Translations under genes and position numbers: made by a program
NCBI GenBank assembly: GCA_037501455.1
Contig: CM074858.1
Location: 41,661,001 to 41,725,000, forward strand
DNA: 64,000 nucleotides
Direction: 5' to 3'
Source of the DNA: Lantana camara
Taxonomy: Eukaryota > Streptophyta > Magnoliopsida > Lamiales > Verbenaceae
The notes under the pieces: model-generated
Databases searched by the model: none
Seen by the model: only the letters and a program-made list of their open reading frames with translations
What the model was told of the DNA's origin: nothing
Shown here: piece by piece, positions 22,856-34,130 of the stretch
Layout: every line of letters begins with the position of its first letter
How positions within the stretch are numbered: the first letter of the stretch is position 1

Positions 22856-24002
22856 GCTTGAGAGGGAAGGCCAAGATGCATGTAATCAACTTAAATCTCT
22901 ACCAAAAGCATACAAATTCAAGCCATAAGCTCATATATAAAAGCTTGATCACCTATAAACATCACAAGTTCAAGAAAGGCAATAAGAATTCAAACACCAA
23001 CTCCATTCTTCGAGCTCCATTAATGGCATATCATTTAATCCTCAACAACCACGCAATATAAATCCATACTATCATAAATACATGTCTTGTGACCACTTAA
23101 CACTCATGAAACTAAAAAAAATCTAAGGAACCCAAGTTGATTCATCAAATGCAAGAACCCTTACTATTTATTATGTTCATCAATCCATGCTCAAAACTTG
23201 GAGAAATCATGCAATATATAACTTAAAATGACCACAAGGAGATACACATAACAAATATGAGCTTACCTTCAAGAAATGGTGAGAGATGAGCTCAAAATCT
23301 CAAGGGTTGAATAGTTTCTTCTTCTTCCTTCTCTCTTCTTCTTTCACCTTTCATTTTACTGAATTTCGGGCTTGGGAGGGGGGTGTTGTTCGGTTGGGCT
23401 GAGTAGGGAGAGAGTGAGGGGGTTTAGCAAGTGGGTCTCGGTCTAGGTTAGGGGTTTAGGTGTGTTAAGTAGGCCCGAAGCTCAATAATAGTCAACGGTC
23501 GTCATTTTAGGCACGAGATGCTCGGTTGAAATTTGGGGATTCAAATCGTCTTAGAAAACTATGAGGTTTGTTCCATAGGATTTGAATCATCGATACAAGT
23601 CCAATGAAGGTGACGAAACTCGATTCCGAGTTCTCGAGCTCAAGATACGCCGCCCGGAACCCAAGGTGCACTAAATGCTCTTTAGCCCCTTTTCGGTTCC
23701 AATCACACAAACGAACCCAAAACTCAATCATACAAGAACAAAATCATGCAACAAGCACATAAACATGATCATAAGGTATATATTTCACTTATACCAAGTT
23801 TCACAAAAATCGAAAATTAATTCACTAGCCAACGACACGTATTCAAGTTCATATACGTTCAAACATTCAAGAATTCAAATAATTCAAATAAATATGCAAT
23901 TAACATATTAAAATAACATATATACATAATTGAATATTTAAATTGCAGAATTACGTAAACACATACGTCATACTCGTACAGCTGAAAAATCAGGGCATTA
24001 CA

Positions 24003-26909
24003 ACCTCTCCCCCTTAAAAGGAACCAATCCTCAGGTTCACTGTCTCCCGGGCAAACAATGAGAGAATCCCTGTCTCTCGAGCAAGAATGAGAGAACCCCG
24101 TCCCTCACAAGCAAAAAAGAGAGAACCCCATCTCTGGAACAACAATGAGTGAACCCCTCCCTCACAAGTAACAAAGAGAGAACCCCGTCTCTCGAATAAT
24201 AAGGCAAGTGAGTCTCCAATACTCCCAAGCAAAACAACACAAAACAGGCACCGGCAAAAAGTAGGAGACATCAAACATAACAACTAGAAAACCACAAAGG
24301 AATCAGGTAATACATATCGAGCACATCATTCATCAGTCACATAAGAACAGTTAACATAATCGGTAATCAAACCATCTAGCACCAAAATTTATTTAAGTTA
24401 AAATTATATGTATGCATATGCCATGGATGTTTGATGTACCGTTCACCGCAATAAGAAACTCGAAGTTGGTAACTTCATTGCCCCATACAAGGTTTGACCT
24501 AAAAGTTCACTCGGTTCTTGACCTGTCTTCAATCTCTTAGTGTGTGTCCCGTCGAGAAAAAATATGGATCGGTTTTATTCCTGTTTCTTTTCTGACTCTT
24601 AATCCCGGCTACCTTCTTTAGTCCTCGATTATATGTTTAGCTGTAATCCAACCAACTCGCCTTGTCCAATTTGAGTTTTATTCTACATCTCCAAATTTTA
24701 AAATCGATCTTCTTTATGATTCACATCTCCTTGATAATTCTTGAGATTCGATCCAAGTCTCTTAATAATCACACCTTTAGATTCCTTTCTTTATAAATTT
24801 CTTTCAAGTCATCATGGAAAAACGACTGACGACATAGTAAGGTTTTATTTCGGTGGGTGTCGTCCAAACCCCTCTGATGCTGAGTCAATTTACTTCTATG
24901 GACATCATCACAAAATGGGATAATCTTACTTAGCTTCTTTTTCCCGGAGTTGGTATAAAAGTCCCACAAAAGCTCCTCCATAAGTCCATCATCTTCACAG
25001 TTTGAATTCCATACATATGAATACCCCACGAACCATCTCCTTAATAATCCGTGGTAATCTTCAACCCGAACCTAGTGACTTAACTTTCGCTTTGACGAAT
25101 TTACAGCTAAAACCGTCTTATTCTTTTCGGATCACCATCATTAGGGCTTCCTATCTTCCAGGGTTTGCAATTCCGTTGTTCTTACTAAAATACTTCTTCG
25201 AGCACGACTTCAAATTTTAAGTTTGTCTCTTGGTCGTGCTCTCCCCCTTAAAATCTTCTGCCTTTACATGTTGAACTCTATTTGTCCTTCTTTGATCAGA
25301 ATTCTTGATGAGCAGTTCTCATCAGGGAGGGTTTTAATCAGAATAGTAACCCGAATCCTTTGCCTTTCAACTTCTCTCCTTTCACTCTCTTGAAATCCAA
25401 ATCCCATTTTCTTTTCTTTCCAATTTCGAACAACCCTAAGTCAACTCCAAATTCTCTTTTAATCGTCTTGAACTTTGGAATCTCACTCTCTTTTCGTGTT
25501 CAATCTAAACAACCTGAAACCTTGTCCAACTTTATCACTTTCTAAAATTCCATTCCCATATCTGCTTCAATCCTATCAACATAGCGTTCTTCTTTAACTC
25601 AATTCGGTAGATCTTTGTTGGAAGTGGTAGGTGAAATTTCAAACGAAGATGGCATACTAGCAAGTAAACACTAAAACTATGCGTGTTGGGTTAAGATGCT
25701 AAATGCATGTAGCACATATTTTCAATAAAGGGGATACAACATCAATTCATTAATTAAAACATCAAAGCACAGAAATCAACAAAGGAATATGCCATAACAA
25801 ATTTGCAACTAATATTAAAATACATAAGATAAGAATTTAACTAATTTCAAAATGATGTATGATGCACGTGCTATGAATGCAATGAACCTATTACTGTAGC
25901 AGTGGTTTTAGCACGACATCTTATCCTTTGATTTCATTGTTGTGAGCATAATTTGTAAGGTTGAGCATTGGTCGGTCATTGATGATGCTTTTCGATCCTC
26001 GTTTGTATCCTTATATCACCATGTCTTGAAATCCCTAGAGGATAACACAATTCGAATTGTTCAATGCTCCTTGCTATCTTTGCTTTGCTTCCATTCCTCG
26101 ACCCACGCTCGTAGTCATATCAATTAAGCTTTCTTGCTTGGCCTATTATGAATCCACATGATTGATAACTCTCCATTCCTTGCATCCAGTCCCAATCTGA
26201 TATTATCCTTGAGCTTCTTGATTTGGCCTTCTATTTGATCAACTACTTCAACCTTGAAGATCTCAGTGATGGAGTTTGAATGATTCAATCTTACATGAAG
26301 TGTCATCATGTTGTGGTGGTCAGGAATCCCACGCCTATCCCATTGTCTGTCGTATCCTTTGAATTGGTGGTTTGGGCCCCCCACAATGCACCTATGATGA
26401 TAATATTCAAGGCTTGTAGGGAGGATGAAGTTGGTAAACTTCTCCATGGTTAAAGCCTTCTACCACGATGTTGCGCAACAAGGTGTAATTCCCTTTCGTA
26501 AGCCATGAAGATTCAATACCCAACTTTTAATCGTGATACCTCCATAATCCCATCAGTTGCATGATAGAAGGAACTCGTGATTGAGGTTGATCGTAGCCTT
26601 GATAGTGTAATGGCAACCTAAAATCAAGAACTTAATTCGATCATAGATGCATGTGGATCAGTATATGCTTATGGCACATATTTAAATCAACCAACACATA
26701 TTAAATGCAAGGTGCAACACATAAAGCAATAAAATTGAAAGAAACTTACATAAGGCAAGTAATTTCCAACGATTCATGCCAATTTACGATGAAAATCTAA
26801 TGCAATGTACACGTTGACAAGTTATTCCTATGTTATACGACCTAAACTGACTCAACATGACACGAGAACCCCAGTTTTGCAACCTGGAGGCTCTGATACC
26901 ACTTAAGGA
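24003..26909 (-). other. LARD1 internal region, no recognisable coding
   Basis: It starts with a PPT (24003-24020, CTTTTAAGGGGGAGAGGT on the minus strand) and ends with the PBS at 26889-26901 (TGGTATCAGAGCC). The longest sense ORF is 107 codons (26447-26124) with a charged stretch DQIEGQIKKLKDNIRLGL that could form a short coiled coil. No zinc knuckle, protease, RT or integrase motif is seen in any frame. Parts correspond loosely to LARD2 and LARD3 internals, such as the repeat next to the PPT. Confidence 0.7.
24060..24193. repeat. GAGAGA-CCCC-TCTCTC repeat next to PPT, LARD1
   Basis: Imperfect ~28-bp units each contain a small inverted repeat such as GAGAGAATCCCTGTCTCTC or GAGAGAACCCCGTCTCTC, joined by GAGCAACAATG-like spacers. 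LARD2 has the same array at 39181-39340. Minus-strand ORFs through it are low-complexity shadows. Confidence 0.8.
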
Positions 26910-28868
26910 AGTAACACCCCAGACGGAAGGCACCACATCCCCCGTACTCAGACCCAACCCGCATATGAAATTGAAAGTCCATACACGTACCAGATCAGAG
27001 CGAACGGGGACTCACTCACTCACTAGGCTAGGTGGGAACTAAACCATCAAAACCATATAACAATAAAGAGAACAAATGCAGGCCAACAATTCAAGAGCAG
27101 AAGCATAATATATATATAATTCATTACAAGTACAAACATCAATTTATGGGTTCAATCTATCCCTAGAAGCCTGTTCTGAATCAATAACATAGAATCAATA
27201 CAAATCATGGTAACTTAAATCAATTTACAATATGCAATGGTGCGACTCGGACTAAACCACAAGACTCGACAGACTCGAACTCCCGCGTAGCGCTCCAAAC
27301 CTGCAACCAAAATCTGAAAACAAAGCGGGGTTCAGTCTGTAGCGCCCGGAGCGGCGAGCCACCACATCCCCCGCACCTAGCCCCGAGCCCACATATGAAA
27401 TAGAAATCCATACATGAGTCCAAGACTAAGAGAACAGGAACCTACACGCACACGCTAAGCCAGGTGGAGCTAAGACAAGACCAGAGCGCTCAAAATAATA
27501 TTAATGCGGAAGCGAATAATCAAATCTAGGAACATAAATCCACCAAATATGCAAAATAGAAAATTCGTATAGAATTCATTAACCGTATGATAACATATAC
27601 ATACTTCAATTTCCTCAATCGAAGCATATACAAAAACATGACTGAATGCGAATGAAAATGAAACTCGAACTAGATGACTTGAACCCGACCGACTCAAGAC
27701 TCCGCCTAGCAAGCCCAACCTGTAAACTGAAAAGTTGAAAGGAGAGGGTCAGTCCACCGACTGAGTGAGGGGGGCTAACACACACCAACACGTATCTACA
27801 TATAGAGCAAAGCACGTATTAAACAAAAGACTATGAACCGGGAATAGGGTTTTACGTACTAAAGCCATTTTTCAAAAGACTCAAACTTATTCATATATTC
27901 GTATATTCTTAAGTTGAAAACTCGTAAGGATTCATAGATTCAACAGCGCATATGGATTCATACAATCAAATTGGTTCATAAATTCATAAATGCAGAGCTC
28001 AATCGTATAAATCTCTTATTAAAAAAAATGAAACCTCCCATCCCGTTTCATAATCGTCAAAACAAAAGAATTCAAATACCCGGCGAGTACGGGTCTCCAA
28101 CCTTACTCCTTAATCACAAGACTCAAAAGATTCAAAAGGAAGCATAACTCATAAAATTCATAGGACTCATAAATTCATAGATTCATATTCCCCGTATTCC
28201 AACCTTTCTCCGGTAGTCTGCACGCGGGTTATAGGCCCACATCGTGCAACTCAATATACGTAGGGTCACGAGCCCACAGTGTACCTTCTCCGGCCTCAAC
28301 CAAAGGCTCAAAGCACCACGCCTTCTCCATCTCCCTTAGAGTCGCGCGTAGGTACTTCAAAGGAGCGTGTGCACAGGGGTGATAACCGGCGACCCCAGCA
28401 GCCGCACCGGGTCTCCCTTACCCACACCTCCGGGGCCCAGGGATTCAAATAGATTCGCATGGATTCATAAGACTCATAAAGAAACATACCGAACTCGCGA
28501 AACCTAGAAACATATGATTCATACTTAAGAAACATACCATAAGAAACATACCTTACCGTGCAACTCGGCATATGCTATACACGTACCTCTCCGTGTCTTT
28601 CAAATTCATAGTACGCTAAAGAAATCCATAGTTTGCTTGACGACACACGGTTTGGAGAATAGCCTCGTTGCAAAACCATTTTTAAGCTTATATATGCCCA
28701 TACATATAATTTCAGAAGAATTCGTATGAAATCGAATAACAAGATTCATAACATATCATAAGACACGTATTTAATATACATATAGTATATATATTCGCAT
28801 GCCGGGTGAGAAAACATCACATTAAGGCCATAGGTCGCTTATCTAAAAGAAAAGATCCTAACCCTTAC

Positions 28869-28951
28869 CTTTTACCAAGACTGCTCACGAACAAGCGTTG
28901 ACGACCAAGAAGAAGCTTAAATGGTGGACCCGACTCCTCCGGAACTCAACT
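28869..28951 (-). other. Candidate leader exon 2 of S3
   Basis: On the minus strand this 83-nt segment lies between TTGTCTTAG and AAAAG|GTAAGG. It has the same length as exon 2 of G2b (59427-59509). It has no long ORF. Confidence 0.45.
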
Positions 28952-29278
28952 CTAAGACAATTAATACAAACTTATGACTTAGACTCAATCATGGTCCACT
29001 TAGACGCACGGCGATGCATATGAATGCAAATGAATGAAATGAATACGAATAAAATGCAAGAATGCATCACCTAAATCATTTAAATTCAAAACTCGTACAA
29101 AACGTATCAAATAAATTTATAAATGAAATTCATAAAGTATAACAAATAATTTAAATCATAAAATAAAATTTAGATTACACATTCCATACATAAGAATTCA
29201 TATAAAATCATAGGATCACATTTAATTTAAAACCTCAAATTAAATCATTTAAATTCATTTAATTAAATATATATAATA

Positions 29279-29281
<3 letters not shown>

Positions 29282-29316
<35 letters not shown>
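29282..29316. repeat. (TA)n microsatellite
   Basis: About 17 TA units, followed by further TATA-rich sequence to 29345, lie in the LTR of S3. Similar runs occur at 37246-37288, 38824-38861 and 53441-53473. Confidence 0.95.
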
Positions 29317-29318
<2 letters not shown>

Positions 29319-29540
29319 AATTCTACATATATTATATATATATACACACAGAAGCCACATTAATACATTTAAAGATACAAATAATATTGCAAAGTCCATG
29401 CATCCTCACGTAGACTCCATGCATTGATCTCAAATAGCCACCATGCATCAATCACGTAAGGCATCAAAATCCATGCATTTAAATCAATTATTAACCATGC
29501 AAAGTAAGGGAAACAAATTAAAACATTCAGCTGCAAATTC

Positions 29541-29667
29541 ATCTCCCTGCCCAGGGGAGATTTTCTTTATAAAAGTACCCTCCCGGGTACAACTGATGCA
29601 GAAACATTCTGCATAGCACGTACCCGGCCGGGTACTTTCTTGAGGAAAATCTCCCTGGTCGGGGAGA
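29541..29667. repeat. Palindrome cluster in S3
   Basis: Units are a 21-bp inverted repeat with ATCTCCC/GGGAGAT arms (29541-29561), GTACCCTCCCGGGTAC (29575-29590), TGCAGAAACATTCTGCA (29597-29613), the perfect GTACCCGGCCGGGTAC (29620-29635) and TCTCCCTGGTCGGGGAGA (29650-29667). Two arm types alternate, outer TCTCC and inner GTACCC. Confidence 0.85.
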
Positions 29668-32600
29668 CAGATCAGAGACAGGAAAAATCGCGGAAAGCCC
29701 CTGTTCAACCCTGATTTTCATACCAAATCAATTACCAACTCAAAAGGCATGTAAAGGCAGCAAAAATCTGCAGCAAATCAGCACAAAAACACCATCATAC
29801 CAGCTGAAAACGAACAGCAGGCGCAGGCAAGGAGAAATGGAAGCATACGTGCATGAATAACCTTCAAAACTCCATGATCATTAATGGAAACTCTCATATA
29901 CTTCACCTACCATCAAATTCAGGTTTATACAACACTAAATGGAACTCAAGTGGTTAATATTCCAGCATGAATTCAAGAAAAACACCAAGGAAAGTCATGA
30001 AATTCAAATAAGAGCATAAAACCTAACTATTCATGTCATGGCTCAAAACTCAATGAAACATGGATCAAATTCAGAGATTTATGGGTGAAAATGATCATAT
30101 AAGCATGTACATACCAAAAATAAGCTTACCCATTGAAGAAGATGGAGGAAAAATGGAGATTGGAGCTCAAAATCTCCCTTGAATGAATAGTGACGGGAAT
30201 GGAACTGCTGCTGTTCAAAAACTCAGATATTTCTCCTCCTTTTCTTGGACAAACCGAGATGAGGGAAGCAAGGGTTGATAAAAGTGGGTCCAAGTTTCAC
30301 ATGAAAAGGTTAAAAGATGAGGGACTTATGTGTATATTAGTGAAAGGTGGTCATATACTCGCGAGTCAGTTTTCCGGGCAAATTTCGGAGTATCAAATGG
30401 CCTTAGAAAAATATAAGAATAGGTTCTTTAGCTTGAAAATCTCGCTACGAGTCCGGCGCCACTTCCGGAATTCGAATCCGAATTCCCGAGCTCAAGATAT
30501 AAATTCCGGAACACAAGGTGCGCTAAAACTAGTTAGGCCCTCGAATCCCCAAAACAATTAAAATGGTGCGTTACCATTTCAAACAAGTCCAAAAATGTAA
30601 AACGAGAACATAAACAAATTTATAACTCACAAATCTTCAACATATAAGAAAAACACGAAATTCCGATTTCAAATCGAACACAAACGCAACACATTTTAAC
30701 AAATAAACATATTATTCAAATATTAAAAATCAAATATTAAGATATAATACATAAAATAAAAATTTAAACGAATTAAAATAAATAAAATTTTATTAAAAAG
30801 GGCTATTTTCAATTAGGTCTAAAACTTTCAAAAAGTTGCAATTAAGTCCAAATCCAAGTTTTTAATTAAGTCCACTATTTTTAAAGTCATACAATTACAT
30901 ACTTAATCACGTATATCACATAAATTCACGAAATTAGCATACTCGGGAATTAAATTCAAAATAGGAAAATTAAATACAAAAGTTCAGACGTGAAAATTAA
31001 ATAATTAGAGCATATAAATCACTTAAACAATTAATTTAACGTATAAATTAAATCAAAAGAAAATTAAAACGTCGAAAAAACCTCTCGTGACGTCATACCT
31101 GGCTCGTCGGAGAGACGGGGTGTCACACAGTCTATAGGAGACTAGTGGGTATAAAACAGGGTTTAATATAATAATAATATGACAATTAAAGCGCGTACAC
31201 ACATGCGATTCATAATCCCGTATGAGGTTTTAAAGGGTTTCCCAAGTGGGTGACAACAATGAAAACAACGCCCGGGTTTACAACTATTAATTTCATTCAT
31301 TCGTTCATTCATGGGGTCATTACGTGAGCCCGACCAGTGGGTGAATTCTGCAACCTTCTCCTTGTGTGTGCATTATTCATTCATTCATTCATTACGGTCG
31401 TGCAACAATTAATCATTTGTTCATTCATTCGCTCAGTCAATCATTATCATTCATGCTCAATCATTCATTATCATGAAATCACTTAAACCTTTTTCCTCCG
31501 GTTAGTGGACGGACTCGGCCAAAGACCCGTCCACCCAATCATTATGGCCAGTGAGGTTCATGACTCCCCAAAGGCCCGGTTCCCATTCCTCCCTAACCTC
31601 CTAGCGAGGGCCGATATCACCGTAGTTTGGTGGAACTAGTGCACTGGATCCCCGTCAGCCCTTGCTTCCCCGGTTATCCACGTGCACCAAGTCCCAGGGC
31701 CCCCATTCAGTGTACTCAATCTTTACTCCCCAAAACATTAGGTAGGGTATTCAATAAAGAAAGGGCTTTACGTTTAAAATCATTGACTCTTCAAAGACTC
31801 TATATATAAATATATTACTTTGGCTTAAAACTTTGCAAATTGGGAAAATATCGGGTCATTTAACTAATAGAAGGGAAACCTACCTGTTACACCTTACCGA
31901 ACCAAAATCAAGAACAAGGAATGATATGAAGATAGCCTACGAACCCGGCAAGTCTCCGCCCTGAAGAAAACTGTATAAAAGACAAGATGGTGGATACGTG
32001 AGACTCAAGACTCCAAATAAACCACATATGACGCACGACAATGCAATAACATGATAAAACGTGCATGAGCAATAACAATATGCCAATAAGATGTTCATGT
32101 ATACAATTAATGTCATTTAGACACGTAATCCAGCTATTCATTCATTACACGAATAAATCGTGTCCGTTCGTTACCATTCTTTCATTCAATATCAATCGTT
32201 CATTCCATATTCAAACTTTAACACATTATAATACATGTTAACAATGAATATGAAGTAAAATCATGTCATGAAGCCACATAATCAGGTAATTTGTTCAAGT
32301 ACATTCAATACATGAAGTTATCAAGTTCAATCGTTCACAACTTTCATATCCATATCAAATCAAATCATAAGCTTCATATAACAATAATAACACATCCAAA
32401 TGCACGTTAACAAAGCTTAGGAATCAAAAAAAGGGGTAGGGAAAGATCAAAAAAGCAATGAGACACGAGAAAATGGAAAACGAACCACGAGGGACTGCTG
32501 ATAGGATCGATGGCCGTGGATTTGATCACCTATAAACATCACAAGTTCAAGAAAGGCAACAAGAATTCAAACACCAACTCCATTCTCCAAGATTCATTAA

Positions 32601-33070
32601 TGCATATCATTTAATCCTCAACAACCATGAAATATAAATCCATACCATCATAAATACATGTCTTGTGACCACTTAACACTCATGAAACTAAAAGAAAATC
32701 CAAGGAACCCAAGTTGATTCATCAAAATGCAAGAACCCTTACTATTCATTATGTTCATCAATCCATGCTCAGAACTTGGAGAAATCATGCAATATATAAC
32801 TTAAAATGAACACGAGAAGATACACATAAAAAATATGAGCTTACCTTCAAGAAATGGTGAGACATGGTGAAGAGATGAGCTCAAAATCTCAAGGGTTAAA
32901 TAGTTTCTTCTTCTTCCTTCTCTCTTCTTCTTTCTCCTTTCATTTTACTGAATTTGGGACTTGGGAGGGGGGTGTGGTTCGGTTGGACTGAGTAGGGAGA
33001 GAATGAGGGGGTGTAGCAAGTGGGTATAACTCTAGGTTAGGGGTTTAGGTGTGTTAAGGTAGGCCCGAAA

Positions 33071-34130
33071 ATCTATCAAGTCATGGCCTACACAAGTGAC
33101 TCTACCTTAAGATGATGAAGGAGCTCAATTATCGAGGATATGGAAGGCCCAAACCCTGAAGAATCGAATTAGTGGGAAAAAGGATTCAAAGAAGATTGCT
33201 AGGAGGCCTCAGTTGGATTTCTCGGGGCTCTAGAATTTTTAAAGAAGAAGAGTGTTAACCGTGGGGAAATAATTCCACACCCGAAGTAAGTTTCGCGAGG
33301 AATAATTATAATTATGGTGCGAGTCCAATTCTTGGAATTCCTACGAGACACATACATGTGAAGGAATTTGGGCTATGAGAGTGAGGATGATGTGCCGGAC
33401 TCATAAATCGTATAAAGAATCACAATGATTAACCAAAGTTCGAAGAATTTAAATCTTTGGGGAATGAGGACAAGACCTAGAGAACACTTAAGAATTAAAG
33501 GTTGGATCAGAAGAAGTTTCAAGAATAGATAGTCGGAGGTTCCAAAACGTTCCAAATTGGAGCGATATTTAAGGACTAAGGCTATTAGAGGAGTTGAAGA
33601 CCGAATGAATGCCATGGTATTGGGACCAACTAGGAACTCTGAGACTCAAGGTCGAGGCGTTGAAGTGCTGGGATACATCAAGAATTCCCAAGGCCTAGCA
33701 TCAATAATGAAAAAGGGGCTTCAACAAAGATTTCGACATAGATCGGAATTCCATCACAAATAAGGTTCTCCACATCGGCAAACGGTACACCAAAACATGC
33801 ATATCATGTGCATCATGCATTTTAGTTTTGGTTCGTGTTTGTTGTTCGTGTTTCTCGTTGTTTGCTTTCGGGTAGTTTTGAGTTTTCGAGAGTGTTGTTC
33901 GGTAAGATGAGGGTCGTGTTTTCACAACAAGTCCTTGCGGAGAGTTAATGGTGTAAGAAGAGGAACTGGATTGATTTTGAAGACCCAAACCCCTTGTGGT
34001 TGAAGACCTTACCGGGCTAACCCTCGTCGGGACGTCATGAACCTCGAACTTGGGTGAATACGGAAAGTTGTTCGAGCTTGAAACTCGAGCAGGCGAACCT
34101 GGGGGACCAGGTTCTCTTAAGGGGGGAGAT
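33071..34130 (+). mobile_element. 3' internal end of a plus-strand LTR element
   Basis: From 33071 the sequence changes from LARD1 LTR to purine-rich sequence without gag/pol motifs. It ends in a polypurine tract TTAAGGGGGGAGAT (34117-34130) directly before an LTR start TGTGACACCCC. The purine-rich, GAAGA-type composition resembles the plus-strand LARD3 interior (55850-57700). The 5' part and its LTR are absent, so this is a 5'-truncated copy or its beginning was removed by deletion. Short ORFs here show no family match. Confidence 0.65.

Larger units (their letters stand above)
27338..31127 (-). mobile_element. Solo LTR S3
   Basis: This 3790-bp LTR runs on the plus strand from TGTAGCGCCCGGAGCGG to GAGACGGGGTGTCACA, flanked by perfect CAGTC duplications (27333-27337; 31128-31132). 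The insertion is exactly in the 5' arm of the AGTC...GACT hairpin of the LARD1 LTR. It has no internal region. Its minus-strand plan is donor at 30129, palindrome cluster, TA tract, exon 2 at 28869-28951, donor GTAAGG, GC-rich block, hairpin CAGTCCACCGACTG (27750-27763) and acceptor at 27720-27721. End sequences (TGTGACACCCC / GGGCGCTACA) ally it with G2a and G2b. Confidence 0.92.
22856..33070 (-). mobile_element. LARD1: non-coding LTR element, eroded outer ends
   Basis: This minus-strand element has a left LTR remnant 22856-24002, an internal region 24003-26909 with PPT and iMet PBS but no gag or pol, and a right LTR 26910-33070 split by S3. LTR identity is shown by the block 22951-23490, which recurs at 32521-33070. 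Both outer LTR ends are missing, so no target duplication can be tested. The PBS, PPT and sequence next to the PBS resemble those of the coding gypsy elements, so it probably used their proteins (inference). It resembles plant LARD-type elements. Confidence 0.75.
26910..33070 (-). repeat. LARD1 right LTR, split by S3
   Basis: Pieces are 26910-27337 and 31133-33070. The start is degenerate (AGTAACACCCC for TGTARCACCCC), then CACCACATCCCCCG as in all minus-oriented LTRs. The second piece is the reverse complement of L1-type sequence (AGTCTATAGGAGACT at 31129, GC-rich block 31500-31715, exon 2 at 31884-31970, donor at 32844). It breaks off at 33070 inside U3, where the left LTR continues for another ~510 bp. 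Confidence 0.75.

Noticed and set aside
29282..29316. (TA)n tracts as origins, MITEs or centromere repeats
   Set aside because: They are simple microsatellites inside LTRs without terminal inverted repeats or higher-order tandem structure.
30190..30561. 123-codon plus-strand ORF
   Set aside because: It is antisense to the promoter/first-exon side of solo LTR S3 and unrelated to any known protein by eye.
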